In this document: positions 1 to 8,999 of the stretch, one piece after another
Position numbering within the stretch: position 1 is the first letter of the stretch
How the letters are laid out: the number at the start of each line of letters is the position of its first letter
Source: R-RK-3 sp963834945
GTDB lineage: Bacteria; Pseudomonadota; Alphaproteobacteria; Rhizobiales; Rhodomicrobiaceae
Length of the DNA stretch: 64,000 nt
Direction: 5' to 3'
Assembly (NCBI GenBank): GCA_963834945.1
Contig: CAWIDT010000001.1
Location: 434,001-498,000 of the forward strand
The notes under the pieces: model-generated
The model's database searches: none
Told to the model about the DNA's origin: nothing
Seen by the model: the letters and a program-made list of their open reading frames with translations, nothing else
Position numbers and translations under genes: made by a program

Positions 1-13
1 CCGGAGCCACTCT

Positions 14-1381
14 GTGAGGCGCGCATCCAAACCAGCCAAGCCCGATTTGGGATGGCCCGGCATCCTCAGGCTGGGCCTGGTGCAGACCGCGCTCGGCTCG
101 GTGGTGGTGCTGACCACCTCGACGCTGAACCGCGTCATGGTGGTGGAATTGCAGCTGGCGGCGTTTCTGCCGGGGCTGCTGGTCGCGCTGCATTATGCCG
201 TGCAGATCACAAGGCCGAACTGGGGCTATGGCTCCGATGTCGGCGGGCGGCGCACTCCCTGGATCGTCGGCGGCATGGCGGTGTTGGCGCTGGGCGGCTT
301 CCTCGCGGCGCTGGCGACGGTCTGGATGGCAACCAACCTGATCGCCGGCATCGCGCTGGCGGTGCTCGCCTTCATACTGATCGGCCTCGGCGTCGGCGCC
401 GCCGGCACCTCCCTGCTCGTCCTGCTTGCCAAGCGGGTCGAGCCGCAGCGCCGGCCCGCCGCCGCCACCATCGTCTGGGTGATGATGCTCGCCGGCTTCA
501 TTCTCACGGCGGGATTGGCCGGACATTTCCTCGATCCGTTCTCGCCTGAGCGCCTGCTCGCCGTCGCGGCGGCCGTCTCCGCGATTGCCTTTGCCGTCGC
601 GCTGCTCGCCGTGTGGAATGTCGAAGGCGCGGCAAGCGGCGAGACAAGAGCGCCTCCCGGCAGCACCGCCCCGAAACCCGCCTTCCGCCAGGCGATGGCC
701 GAAATCTGGGCCGAGCCCGAGACGCGCACCTTCACCATCTTCATCTTCGTGTCGATGCTCGCCTACAGCGCGCAGGATCTGATCCTGGAACCGTTCGCCG
801 GGTCCATTTTCGGTTTCACGCCTGGCGCATCGACCCAGCTTGCGAGCGTCCAGCATAGCGGCGTGCTCGCCGGCATGGTGCTGATCGGCGTCCTGGCGAC
901 CATCGGCGGGCGCCGGCTCGGCTCCTTGCGCGGCTGGACGGTCCTGGGCTGCATCGCCTCGGCGATCGCGCTGGCCTCGCTGGCGCTCGCCGGACACGCC
1001 GGGCCGGACTGGCCGCTGCGCGCCTCCGTTCTGTTCCTCGGCTTTGCCAACGGCACCTTCGCGGTCGCCGCGATCGGCTCGATGATGGCGCTCGCCGGCA
1101 GCGGCCGCGAGAGCCGCGAGGGTCTGCGGATGGGGCTTTGGGGCGCGGCGCAGGCCATCGCCTTCGGGCTGGGCGGCTTTCTCGGCGCGGCCTCGGTCGA
1201 TCTGCTGAGTGCCCTCACCGGCGACGCGCTGGCGGCCTATTCCACCGTCTTTGCCGCCGAAGCCTGCCTGTTCCTGGCCGCGGCCCTTTGCGCGCTGCGC
1301 GTCGGGGCGAGCGTGAATGCCGCGCCGACCATCGTGGCAATCGGCGAAAACATGCTGCCTGCGGGCGCGGGAGAGCTTTGA
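14..1381 (+). CDS. bch2: PucC-family (LhaA/Bch2) light-harvesting assembly transporter
   Basis: A 455-residue, very hydrophobic protein with about 12 membrane spans, of the PucC/LhaA branch of the major facilitator superfamily. Family members help insert or assemble light-harvesting complexes in the inner membrane and may handle bacteriochlorophyll. Visible signs are the N-terminal LGWPGILRLGLVQTALGSV stretch and the RPNWGYGSDVGGRRTPWI loop typical of the family. It starts at GTG; a TGA overlapping it at 15-17 could be the stop of an upstream gene, which in related clusters is bchG. Its own TGA shares one base with the bchP ATG (TGATG), so the two are probably translationally coupled. The placement bchG-bch2-bchP is what the name rests on. 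Exact substrate is not known from sequence. Confidence 0.88.
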   Translation: MRRASKPAKPDLGWPGILRLGLVQTALGSVVVLTTSTLNRVMVVELQLAAFLPGLLVALHYAVQITRPNWGYGSDVGGRRTPWIVGGMAVLALGGFLAALATVWMATNLIAGIALAVLAFILIGLGVGAAGTSLLVLLAKRVEPQRRPAAATIVWVMMLAGFILTAGLAGHFLDPFSPERLLAVAAAVSAIAFAVALLAVWNVEGAASGETRAPPGSTAPKPAFRQAMAEIWAEPETRTFTIFIFVSMLAYSAQDLILEPFAGSIFGFTPGASTQLASVQHSGVLAGMVLIGVLATIGGRRLGSLRGWTVLGCIASAIALASLALAGHAGPDWPLRASVLFLGFANGTFAVAAIGSMMALAGSGRESREGLRMGLWGAAQAIAFGLGGFLGAASVDLLSALTGDALAAYSTVFAAEACLFLAAALCALRVGASVNAAPTIVAIGENMLPAGAGEL

Positions 1382-2583
1382 TGACTGCGAATGCGGATGA
1401 AACTTTCGACGTGGTGGTGGTGGGCGGCGGACCGGCCGGCGCCACGGCGGCGACGGCGCTGGCCCGGCAAGGCCGCTCCGTGCTGCTGCTCGACCGCGCC
1501 GGGCGGATCAAGCCGTGCGGCGGCGCCGTCCCGCCGCGTCTCATCCTCGACTTCGCCATCCCCGACGGCCTGATCTGCGCGCGCATCAATTCGGCGCGGA
1601 TGATCTCGCCCTCTGACATGCGCGTCGACATGCCCATAGACGGCGGCTATGTCGGCATGGTCGACCGCGAGGTCTTCGACAAATGGCTGCGCGAGCGTGC
1701 CGCCCTCGCCGGAGCCGAGCGCCGCACCGGCACCTTCATCCGCCTCGACCGCGACCCGGACGGCGCCGCGCGTATCCACTATAAGCGCTCCGGCAAGGCG
1801 GATGCCGCGCAGTCCATCCGCGCGCGGGCGGTCATCGGCGCGGACGGCGCCAATTCGCTCGTCGCCCGTGATGCGCTGCCGGATGCGGGCAAGGTGCCCT
1901 TCGTCTTCGCCTATCATGAGATCGTGCGTGCGCCTGCCGCCCCCGGCGGCGGCTATGACGGCAAGCGCTGCGAAGTCTATTACCAGGGCAAGCTCTCGCC
2001 GGATTTCTACGCCTGGGTCTTCCCACATGGCGAGACGGCGAGCGTTGGCGTCGGCAGCGCCCGCAAGGGCTTTTCTCTAAAAGACGCCACCAAGGCCACG
2101 CGCGAAGCCGCCGGCCTTTCCGGCGCCGACACGCTGCGCTGCGAAGGCGCGCCGATCCCGCTCAAGCCGCTGAAGCGCTGGGACAATCGCCGCGATGTCA
2201 TCCTCATCGGCGATGCGGCGGGCGTGGTCGCCCCGGCCTCCGGCGAAGGCATTTATTACGCCATGGTCAGCGGCGAGCTGGGCGCGGCTGCGGTGCACAG
2301 CTTCCTCGGGACCGGCGATGCGCGCGCGCTGGCGGGCGCCCGCAAGGCTTTCATGAAGGCGCATGGCCGGGTGTTCCTGGTGCTGCGCATCATGCAGCAT
2401 TTCTGGTACCGCAGCGACGGCCGCCGCGAGCGCTTCGTCAAGATGTGCCGCGACCCGGACGTGCAGCGCCTCACCTGGCAGGCCTACATGCATAAGGAAC
2501 TGGTGCGCGCCGATCCGCTCGCCCATTTGCGGGTGTTCTTCAAGGACCTCGCCCATCTGGTCGGATTGGCGGCGCCGCGATGA
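1381..2583 (+). CDS. bchP: geranylgeranyl diphosphate / geranylgeranyl-bacteriochlorophyll reductase
   Basis: A 400-residue FAD-dependent reductase that saturates the geranylgeranyl tail to phytyl in the last step of bacteriochlorophyll a synthesis. It has the N-terminal dinucleotide-binding motif VVGGGPAGATAA, the CGGAVPP segment of the geranylgeranyl reductase family, and the second FAD motif GDAAGVVAPASGEGIYYAM near residue 280. The start at 1381 is chosen because it abuts the previous stop and gives the normal family N-terminus; the frame is open further upstream but that part is antisense-like to bch2. Its stop overlaps the tspO start (ATGA), so bch2-bchP-tspO form one coupled unit. Confidence 0.95.
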   Translation: MTANADETFDVVVVGGGPAGATAATALARQGRSVLLLDRAGRIKPCGGAVPPRLILDFAIPDGLICARINSARMISPSDMRVDMPIDGGYVGMVDREVFDKWLRERAALAGAERRTGTFIRLDRDPDGAARIHYKRSGKADAAQSIRARAVIGADGANSLVARDALPDAGKVPFVFAYHEIVRAPAAPGGGYDGKRCEVYYQGKLSPDFYAWVFPHGETASVGVGSARKGFSLKDATKATREAAGLSGADTLRCEGAPIPLKPLKRWDNRRDVILIGDAAGVVAPASGEGIYYAMVSGELGAAAVHSFLGTGDARALAGARKAFMKAHGRVFLVLRIMQHFWYRSDGRRERFVKMCRDPDVQRLTWQAYMHKELVRADPLAHLRVFFKDLAHLVGLAAPR

Positions 2584-3074
2584 CCGCTTCCCGCCGCATG
2601 ATGAAACCGATCGTGATCGCGGCAATTGCGGCGCTGCTCGTTGCCAGCCTGGGCGCCACGATCACCGATCTCGGCCCGTGGTACGGAAACCTGGTGAAGC
2701 CGAGCTGGCAGCCGCCCGACTGGCTGTTCGGCCCGGCCTGGACGCTGATCTTCGGGCTTTCGGCGCTTTCGGCCGCGACCGCCTGGCGCGATGCGCCGAG
2801 CCGCTCCGCCCGCGATTGGGTCATCGCCCTCTTCGCGCTGAATGGCTTCCTCAATCTTTTGTGGAGCCTGCTGTTCTTCCGCGTAAAGCGGCCCGACTGG
2901 GCGCTCGCCGAAGTCGCGCTGCTGTGGCTTTCCATATTGGTGCTGATCGTCTTCCTCGGCCGGTTTTCGCGCATCGGCAGCCGGCTGCTTTGGCCGTATC
3001 TGGCCTGGGTGACGTTTGCGGCGGCGCTCAATTGGCGCATCGTGTCGCTCAACGCGCCATTTGGCGGCGGCTAG
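2580..3074 (+). CDS. tspO: TspO/MBR (tryptophan-rich sensory) protein
   Basis: A 164-residue five-helix membrane protein of the TspO/peripheral benzodiazepine receptor family. The conserved segment PWYGNLVKPSWQPPDW followed by LFGPAWTLIF (residues about 33-60) and the tryptophan-rich helices are clear. In purple bacteria TspO binds tetrapyrrole intermediates and affects pigment gene expression in response to oxygen (known in Rhodobacter, where the gene is crtK). Four-base ATGA overlap with bchP supports co-translation. Its place inside a bch operon fits a tetrapyrrole-related role; whether it is regulatory here is inference. Confidence 0.93.
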   Translation: MTASRRMMKPIVIAAIAALLVASLGATITDLGPWYGNLVKPSWQPPDWLFGPAWTLIFGLSALSAATAWRDAPSRSARDWVIALFALNGFLNLLWSLLFFRVKRPDWALAEVALLWLSILVLIVFLGRFSRIGSRLLWPYLAWVTFAAALNWRIVSLNAPFGGG

Positions 3075-3079
3075 CGGCG

Positions 3080-3361
3080 ATGGAACAGCTCTTCACCTCC
3101 GGGCGCATTATCGATGTCATCCTGCTGATCATGTTGGCTGAATACCTCACCCTGCGGCTCTATCTTGGGCGTGGGGCCAATGGCGCGGCGCTATCCGGCA
3201 TCGGGCTTTATTTGCTCTCGGGCGCATCCTTGCTGCTGGCCCTGCGCATCGCGCTGACCGGCGGCTCATGGGTCTGGGTCGCATGCTGCATTACAGCCGC
3301 CGGAGCCTGGCACGCCCTCGATCTGCGCCGCCGATTTGCCCCTGCCGTCAACCGAGCCTGA
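3080..3361 (+). CDS. small hydrophobic protein of the bch operon
   Basis: A 93-residue protein with about three predicted membrane helices (LFTSGRIIDVILLIMLAEYL, then GIGLYLLSGASLLLALRIAL, then VWVACCITAAGAWHALDL) and a basic C-terminus. I do not recognise a characterised family. The ATG at 3080 is six bases after the tspO stop and 31 bases before bchI, so it is surely in the same operon. Similar small membrane genes often sit next to bchI or tspO in phototrophic Rhizobiales; that is general recollection, not a search result. A role in pigment synthesis or membrane assembly is possible but unproven. Confidence 0.7.
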   Translation: MEQLFTSGRIIDVILLIMLAEYLTLRLYLGRGANGAALSGIGLYLLSGASLLLALRIALTGGSWVWVACCITAAGAWHALDLRRRFAPAVNRA

Positions 3362-3392
3362 GGGCGCCGCCGCGCAAAAGGAGAAAAGACCG

Positions 3393-4400
3393 ATGCCGAT
3401 AGCCTTTCCGTTCTCCGCCATCGTCGCCCAGGACGAGATGAAGCAGGCGCTGCTCATCGCCGCCATAGATCCCAGCGTCGGCGGCGTGCTGGTGTTCGGA
3501 GATCGCGGAACGGGCAAATCGACCGCCATTCGCGGTCTGGCGGCGCTGCTGCCGCAGATCGATGCGACGCCGGGCTGCCCCTGCAATTGCGATCCCAAAA
3601 GCGATGGCGCCTGCCTGTGCGGCGAACGCTCCGGCGCGACGGCGCGAACGCCCGTGCCGATGATCGACCTGCCGCTCGGCGCAACCGAGGACCGCATCGT
3701 CGGCGCGCTCGATCTGGAGCGGGCGCTGACGAGCGGGCAAAAGGCCTTTGAGCCAGGTCTCCTGGCGCGCGCCAACCGGGGCTTCCTCTATATCGATGAG
3801 GTCAATCTCTTGGAAGACCATCTCGTCGATCTGCTGCTCGATGCCGCCGCCTCGGGCGAAAATGTCGTCGAGCGCGAGGGGCTGAGCATCCGCCATCCGG
3901 CGCGCTTCGTGCTGGTCGGCAGCGGCAATCCGGAAGAGGGCGAATTGCGCCCGCAACTGCTCGACCGCTTCGGCCTCTCGGTCGAGGTGACGACGCCGAC
4001 GGACATCGCCAGCCGTGTCCAGGTGGTGCGCCGGCGCGAAGCGTTCGAGCGCGATCCGGCCGGCTTTGCCGCCGCCTGGGCGGCCCAGGACGGCATGGTG
4101 CGTGCCGCGATCGCTTCGGCGCGGGAGCGGCTGCCCCAGATCGACGTGCCCGATAAAACGCTGGAGCGCGCCGCCGAACTGTGCCTGTCGCTGAGCACGG
4201 ACGGGCTTCGCGGCGAGCTGTCGCTGATCCGCGCCGCACGGGGCCTTGCGTGCCTGGAAGGCTGCGACGCGGTCGAGGAGGTGCATCTGCGCAAGGCCGC
4301 GCCCTCGGCGCTGCGTCACCGGCTGCGCCGCGATCCGCTGGATGAAGCGGGCTCGACCGCGCGTGTCGAGCGGGCGCTGGCGGAGGTGTTTGCCCCGTGA
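3393..4400 (+). CDS. bchI: magnesium chelatase ATPase subunit I
   Basis: A 335-residue AAA+ ATPase that, with BchD and BchH, inserts Mg2+ into protoporphyrin IX, the first step committed to bacteriochlorophyll. Walker A is GDRGTGKST (residues 36-44), followed by the cysteine-containing insert CPCNCDPKSDGACLCG and Walker B in GFLYIDEVNLL; the arginine-finger region GNPEEGELRPQLLDRFGL is also present. The start at 3393 is preferred because an AAAAGGAG ribosome site lies 9 bases upstream and it gives the usual MPIAFPFSAIV N-terminus. It overlaps bchD by four bases (GTGA). Sequence intact. Confidence 0.97.
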   Translation: MPIAFPFSAIVAQDEMKQALLIAAIDPSVGGVLVFGDRGTGKSTAIRGLAALLPQIDATPGCPCNCDPKSDGACLCGERSGATARTPVPMIDLPLGATEDRIVGALDLERALTSGQKAFEPGLLARANRGFLYIDEVNLLEDHLVDLLLDAAASGENVVEREGLSIRHPARFVLVGSGNPEEGELRPQLLDRFGLSVEVTTPTDIASRVQVVRRREAFERDPAGFAAAWAAQDGMVRAAIASARERLPQIDVPDKTLERAAELCLSLSTDGLRGELSLIRAARGLACLEGCDAVEEVHLRKAAPSALRHRLRRDPLDEAGSTARVERALAEVFAP

Positions 4401-6164
4401 CGGCAGCGGCAGCGAAAGCGCTTTCGGGCTGGCCGCTGGCGGTGCTCGCCGCGCGGCTGTTCGCCGTCGATCCGGCGAGCACCGGCATCTGCGTGCGCAC
4501 CGCCGCCGGACCGCAGCGGCAACGCTGGCTGGAGCTGGTTTCGAGCCTGATGCCGGGCGCGCCGCTTCGCACCATCGCGCCCTCGATCGCCGACGACCGG
4601 CTGTTCGGCGGGCTCGATCTCGCGGCGACGCTTTCGGCGGGCCGCCCTGTCGCCGAGCGCGGCGTGCTGGCCGAGGCGGATTGCGGTTCGGTGCTGCTCC
4701 CGTCGGCGGAGCGGATTTCGGCGGCGCTGGCGGCGCGGATCGCCTCGGTGCATGATAGCGGACATGTCCGCGCCGGGCGCGACGGGCTGATGCAGGACTG
4801 CCCTGCCCGGTTCGGCTTGATCCTTCTGGATGAGGGCGCGCAGGATGACGAAACCCCGCCCCCGAGCCTGCTTGAGCGGATCGCCTTCCGTATCGATCTG
4901 TCGGCGATCAGCCTGCGGGACATCGCGGGAGATTTCCCCCATGCGGGCGAAATCCTGCATGCCCGGCGCGCGCTTCCCGATGTGGCTGTGGGCGATGACG
5001 CCATCGAAGCGCTCTGCGCCGCAAGCGTGGCGCTCGGCATCGGTTCGGCGCGCGCGCCCATCCTGGCGTTGCGCACCGCGAAAATCGCGGCGGCGCTCGC
5101 CGGACGCGCCCGCGTCGAGGACGCCGATCTCGCGCTTGCCGGACAAATTGTGCTGGCCTGGCGCGCCGCATGCCTCCCGGACCTGAAGTCCGATGCCGAT
5201 CAACCCGACGACGCACCAGACGACGCCCCACCGCCCGACAGCGCCCCGGAAAGCGATCCCGCCACCCCCGACACGCTGAACGACATGGTGCTCGGAGCCG
5301 CCGAGGCTGCCCTGCCGCCCGATCTCCTGGAACGGCTGGCCAGCGAAGGTTTCGCGCAACGACGCAACGGAGCCGCGGGGCGGTCCGGCATGCAGCGCAA
5401 ATCCGCCATGCGTGGCCGCCGCATTGGCACCCGGCCAGGGCATCCGCGCGGCGGCAAGCGCCTCGACCTGATCGCGACACTGCGCGCCGCCGCGCCCTTC
5501 CAACGCATGCGGCAGGATGGCCGGCACGATTCCCCGCACATAAAAATCCGCGCCAGCGACTTCCGCATCAAGCGTTTCGCCGAGCGCAGCGAAACCCTGA
5601 CAATTTTCGCCGTCGACGCCTCGGGCTCGCAGGCGCTCAACCGCATGGCGGAAGCCAAGGGCGCCGTGGAGATGCTGCTCGCCGACTGCTACATCCGCCG
5701 CGACCAGGTGGCGCTGATCGCCTTTCGCGGCGCGGGCGCCGACATTCTGCTGCCGCCGACGCGCTCGCTGGTGCGCGCCAAGCGCAGCCTGTCGAGCCTG
5801 CCGGCGGGCGGCGGCACCCCCCTGGCGCGCGGCATCGACGCGGCGGCGGCCCTCGCCCATGCGGCGGCCCGGCGCGGACAAACGCCGCTGATCGTCCTCC
5901 TCACCGACGGCCGCGCCAATCTCGCCCGCGACGGCAGGCCGAACCGCGCGCTGGCACAGGATCGACGCGGCGGCCTCCGCGCTTGCCCTGCGCCGCGCCG
6001 GATGGCGCACCCTGCTCATCGACACCAGCCCGCAGCCGGAGCCGCGCGCCGCGCGCCTTGCCGCTGACATGGGCGCCGTCTATCTCGCTCTGCCCTATCT
6101 GGACGCCAAACGCCTGTCGGCGGCGGTGCAAGGCGCACAAGCCGGAGCGGCCGGCCATGCTTGA
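4397..6164 (+). pseudogene. bchD: magnesium chelatase subunit D (one frameshift)
   Basis: Product (about 588 residues when restored) forms the BchI-BchD complex of magnesium chelatase. It has an N-terminal degenerate AAA+ domain, an acidic/proline linker (DADQPDDAPDDAPPPDS, about residues 270-285) and a C-terminal von Willebrand/integrin-I domain with the metal-site motif VDASGSQA and LTDGRAN. The frame is open to 6067, but after about 5955 the conserved sequence switches by one base: the true tail (RIDAAASALALRRAGW ... LDAKRLSAAVQ) runs in the next frame to TGA at 6162-6164. The stop then overlaps the bchO start, as expected in bchIDO operons. One extra base near 5957-5963 (in CAGGATCGAC) explains it. 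Start is GTG overlapping bchI. Confidence 0.9.
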
Positions 6165-7059
6165 CACAAGCGGCGCGCTGATATGGGACCGCGACGGCGG
6201 CGACTGGCCGAATAGCTGGGCAAGCCGCTTCGTGCGCGCCGGCGGCATCTCCTGGCATGTGCAGCAGATCGGGCAGGGGCCTCCGGCCCTGCTGCTGCAC
6301 GGGACCGGCGCCTCGACGCATAGCTGGACGTGGCTGGTGCCCCATCTGGAGGATCGCTTCACCCTGATCGTGCCCGATCTTCCCGGACACGCATTCACCC
6401 AGGCGCTGCCGGGCGACGCCATGACCTTGCCCGGCATTGCCGCCGCGCTGTCGGCGCTGCTGGCTGAGCTGCGGGTCGGCCCGCATCTCGCGGTCGGTCA
6501 CTCGGCAGGCGCGGCGATCCTGGCGCACATGGCCCTGGACGGCGCCATCGCGCCGGGCCTCGCCGTGTCGATCAACGGCGCGCTCTCGCCCTTCAGGGGC
6601 GCCGCGTCGCATATTTTCCCGGCGATGGCCAAGCTGCTTTTCGTCAACCCGCTGGCGAGCCGCTTTTTCGTCTGGCGTGCGAGGCAGCCCGGCGCCGTCC
6701 GCAAGCTCATCGAAGGCACCGGCTCGCACATCCCCGACCGGAGCCTGGCGCTCTATCAGCGCCTGTTCCTGTCGCCCGATCACGTCGCCGGCGCGCTGGC
6801 GATGATGGCGAATTGGGATCTGGGACCGCTGGCCCAGGCGTTGCCCCGGCTGCCGCCGCCGCTGTTGCAGATCGTCGGCAGCAATGATCGCGCCATCGCC
6901 CCGGACCAAGCCTTTCAGCTTGCCCAGCGCATGCCGGGGGCGAGCGTGGAACTGCTGCGCGGTCCCGGCCATCTGGTGCATGAAGAGGAGCCGCGCCGCG
7001 TTGCCGAGGCGATCATGCACGCCGCGACGGTTGCTAACATCCAGGCGAGAGTGCAATAG
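6157..7059 (+). CDS. bchO: magnesium chelatase accessory protein, alpha/beta hydrolase
   Basis: A 300-residue alpha/beta-hydrolase of the BchO family, found with bchI and bchD and thought to assist magnesium chelation or handle an intermediate; its reaction is unproven. Visible are the oxyanion-hole segment LLLHGTGASTHSW, the nucleophile elbow VGHSAGAAI (Ser near residue 113), the acid region IVGSNDRAIAPDQ and the late histidine in GPGHLVHEEEP. The ATG lies inside the end of bchD (8-base overlap with its restored stop). Intact frame. Confidence 0.92.
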   Translation: MLDTSGALIWDRDGGDWPNSWASRFVRAGGISWHVQQIGQGPPALLLHGTGASTHSWTWLVPHLEDRFTLIVPDLPGHAFTQALPGDAMTLPGIAAALSALLAELRVGPHLAVGHSAGAAILAHMALDGAIAPGLAVSINGALSPFRGAASHIFPAMAKLLFVNPLASRFFVWRARQPGAVRKLIEGTGSHIPDRSLALYQRLFLSPDHVAGALAMMANWDLGPLAQALPRLPPPLLQIVGSNDRAIAPDQAFQLAQRMPGASVELLRGPGHLVHEEEPRRVAEAIMHAATVANIQARVQ

Positions 7060-7089
7060 GATGAGGCGACTTCAGCCGGGAATAGGTCA

Positions 7090-8376
7090 ATGCAGCTGCC
7101 TGAAAGCCATGCCTTGCGGCAGGAGCTCCACAATGAGGTGCATGCCCGGCCGCCGGTTCCCTTGCGCATCCCCTCACGCGTCTCCTATCTCGCTTTGCTG
7201 TCGGAAGCCGAAAATAGTCCGGCCGAGCGGGAGCATCTGACGGCGCTTTGCGCGCAATACGGCAAACCCGGACCGTCGCCTACGGCCAATCACTACATCG
7301 TCGATCTGGGACCGTTTTGGCTGAAATGGGAACGGCACACCGAGTTCACCCGCTACAAGGTCATCGCCGACCATGGACCCGGCGATCCCTTCGCCGACCC
7401 AGCCATCGATCTGCTGCCGCCGGACTGGGTCGCGGGCCTTAAAGGGAGCACGCTCGTCTCCACCCATGTCGCGGTGCTGCCTTTCGCGGATCGCTTCGAC
7501 TATGGCGAGCTGTCGAAACGCTATTTCTTTGGAAACACGCTGATCGGCTCCACGATCGGCGAAGGTGCAGCCATCGCCTTCACCGATCTGCGCATTCAGG
7601 CGGATGGGTTCAGCCGGCTGCTGATCTTCGACAATCAGCTGACGCAGCGGCAGGCCGGACGGATGGTGCAGCGACTGCTGGAGATCGACACCTACCGCAT
7701 GATGGCGCTGCTGGCGCTGCCGGTGGCGCGGGCGCTCAATCCGTTTCTGGCGGCCAGCGAACGCGAGCTGGCCGAGATCACCACCCTGATGCAGGCGAGC
7801 CCGCGCGAGGACCCTGCCCTGCTCGAACGGCTGACGAGGCTCCAGGCGGCCATCGAAAGCCGCTATGCCGATCATCATTACCGATTCAGCGCCGCAGCGG
7901 CTTATTACGATCTCGTCGAACAGCGTATCGGCGATTTGCGCGAGGAGCGCTTGCAGGGTCTCCAGACATTCCGCGAATTCATGGAGCGGCGTCTCGCACC
8001 GGCGATGGGCACGTGCAAAACCGTTTCCGACGGTATCGAAGCCCTGTCGGAACGCGTCGCCCGGTCGACAAATCTGCTGTCGACGCGCGTCGGCATGGTC
8101 CGCGAACAGCAGAACCAGAGGCTGCTTGAGGAAATGGCGCGGCGGGCCAAGCTTCAGCTCCGGCTTCAGCAAACCGTCGAGGGCCTGTCGGTCGCGGCGA
8201 TCAGCTACTATGTGGTTGGGCTGGTCGGCTATGCGGCCAAGGCGCTGAAATCGGGCGGCGTGCATCTCGACCCCGAGCTGGCGATGGGCATCGCCGTTCC
8301 GATCGTGCTCGTGCTCGCCGCGATCGGCATCCGCAACATCCGCAAGCACATCCAGGAAGACAGCGCCGAAAGCTGA
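7090..8376 (+). CDS. DUF3422 family membrane-anchored protein
   Basis: A 428-residue protein matching the DUF3422 family: N-terminal LHNEVHARPP motif, a long alpha-helical middle (RLTRLQAAIESRYADHHYRF and the 330-370 region look coiled-coil) and two C-terminal membrane helices (VAAISYYVVGLVGYAAKAL and GIAVPIVLVLAAIGIRNI). No biochemical function is known to me. It lies 30 bases after bchO, same strand, so it is probably transcribed with bchIDO. The helical stalk plus C-terminal membrane hairpin would suit a membrane-organising or complex-assembly role; that is inference. Confidence 0.85.
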   Translation: MQLPESHALRQELHNEVHARPPVPLRIPSRVSYLALLSEAENSPAEREHLTALCAQYGKPGPSPTANHYIVDLGPFWLKWERHTEFTRYKVIADHGPGDPFADPAIDLLPPDWVAGLKGSTLVSTHVAVLPFADRFDYGELSKRYFFGNTLIGSTIGEGAAIAFTDLRIQADGFSRLLIFDNQLTQRQAGRMVQRLLEIDTYRMMALLALPVARALNPFLAASERELAEITTLMQASPREDPALLERLTRLQAAIESRYADHHYRFSAAAAYYDLVEQRIGDLREERLQGLQTFREFMERRLAPAMGTCKTVSDGIEALSERVARSTNLLSTRVGMVREQQNQRLLEEMARRAKLQLRLQQTVEGLSVAAISYYVVGLVGYAAKALKSGGVHLDPELAMGIAVPIVLVLAAIGIRNIRKHIQEDSAES

Positions 8377-8384
8377 GCGGCGGC

Positions 8385-8534
8385 ATGGACAGTCTCGGAT
8401 TGATCGAACTCATCCTGGTTTTCGGCGCCGTCCTGGGTTTCGGCTTCTGGGAGCTGTACAGCCTCAGGCGCGACAAAAAGCGCCCCGGCGGCCGCGGCGG
8501 CGACGGCCCGCCAGGAGATGATGGCGGCAATTAG
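8385..8534 (+). CDS. 49-residue single-span membrane protein
   Basis: An ATG eight bases after the DUF3422 stop opens a 49-residue frame: one membrane helix (LGLIELILVFGAVLGFGFW) followed by YSLRRDKKRPGGRGGDGPP, a basic then glycine/proline-rich tail. The tail basic cluster predicts N-out, C-in topology. It is likely the last gene of the bch2-bchO operon. The family is not one I can name, but tiny proteins of this design follow DUF3422 genes in related genomes as far as I recall. Coding status is supported by spacing, codon use and the sharp helix, not by homology. Confidence 0.6.
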   Translation: MDSLGLIELILVFGAVLGFGFWELYSLRRDKKRPGGRGGDGPPGDDGGN

Positions 8535-8590
8535 AGCGGGAATGGCCGAGAGAGATAGATGATCGGCGTTACCACATAATTCTGTCAAAA

Positions 8591-8752
8591 TTACCTGAGG
8601 AAGCGCAAATAAAAAGCTACAAACAATAAGACAATACCAATATTTGCTACCAATCTATCCCAGAAACGGTTTCTAAAAAATGCAAAATCTACACCAACTA
8701 TAACAGCTATCATCACTACCATATAAATCGCCGAAACTATCCGTTTATCCAT
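8591..8752 (-). CDS. 53-residue membrane protein
   Basis: A small protein starting MDKRIVSAIYMVVMIAVIVG with a second hydrophobic stretch (NIGIVLLFVAFYLRF) separated by a charged FFRNRFWDR turn: a two-helix hairpin. The frame is open upstream to 8794, but the ATG at 8752 gives the compact conserved-looking N-terminus. It is converging with the bch2 operon and lies downstream of crtC on the same strand, about 250 bases away. It is clearly AT-richer than its neighbours, with many A/T third positions. Function unknown; I believe near-identical small proteins occur in other Rhizobiales. Confidence 0.65.
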   Translation of the reverse strand: MDKRIVSAIYMVVMIAVIVGVDFAFFRNRFWDRLVANIGIVLLFVAFYLRFLR

Positions 8753-8999
8753 GTCGACGAACCCTCTCTTTTGCTCACCTCGGCAAGCGAGCATCGCATC
8801 GGAAGTGCGATGGCGGACTCAAAATCGTGAACTTGACTTACATCATTCGGTCCCTAGACGAATATGCCTGCTCGGAGGCAACGAACCAAAGGCGGGGTGT
8901 TTGGGACCGTCTGACGGGCTCGGTCAGCGCAGCGCACGACGGCGAAATCCAGCGTGATTCAATGCGCCTTTGGCTGCGTGCTTATGATCTACGGCTTGG

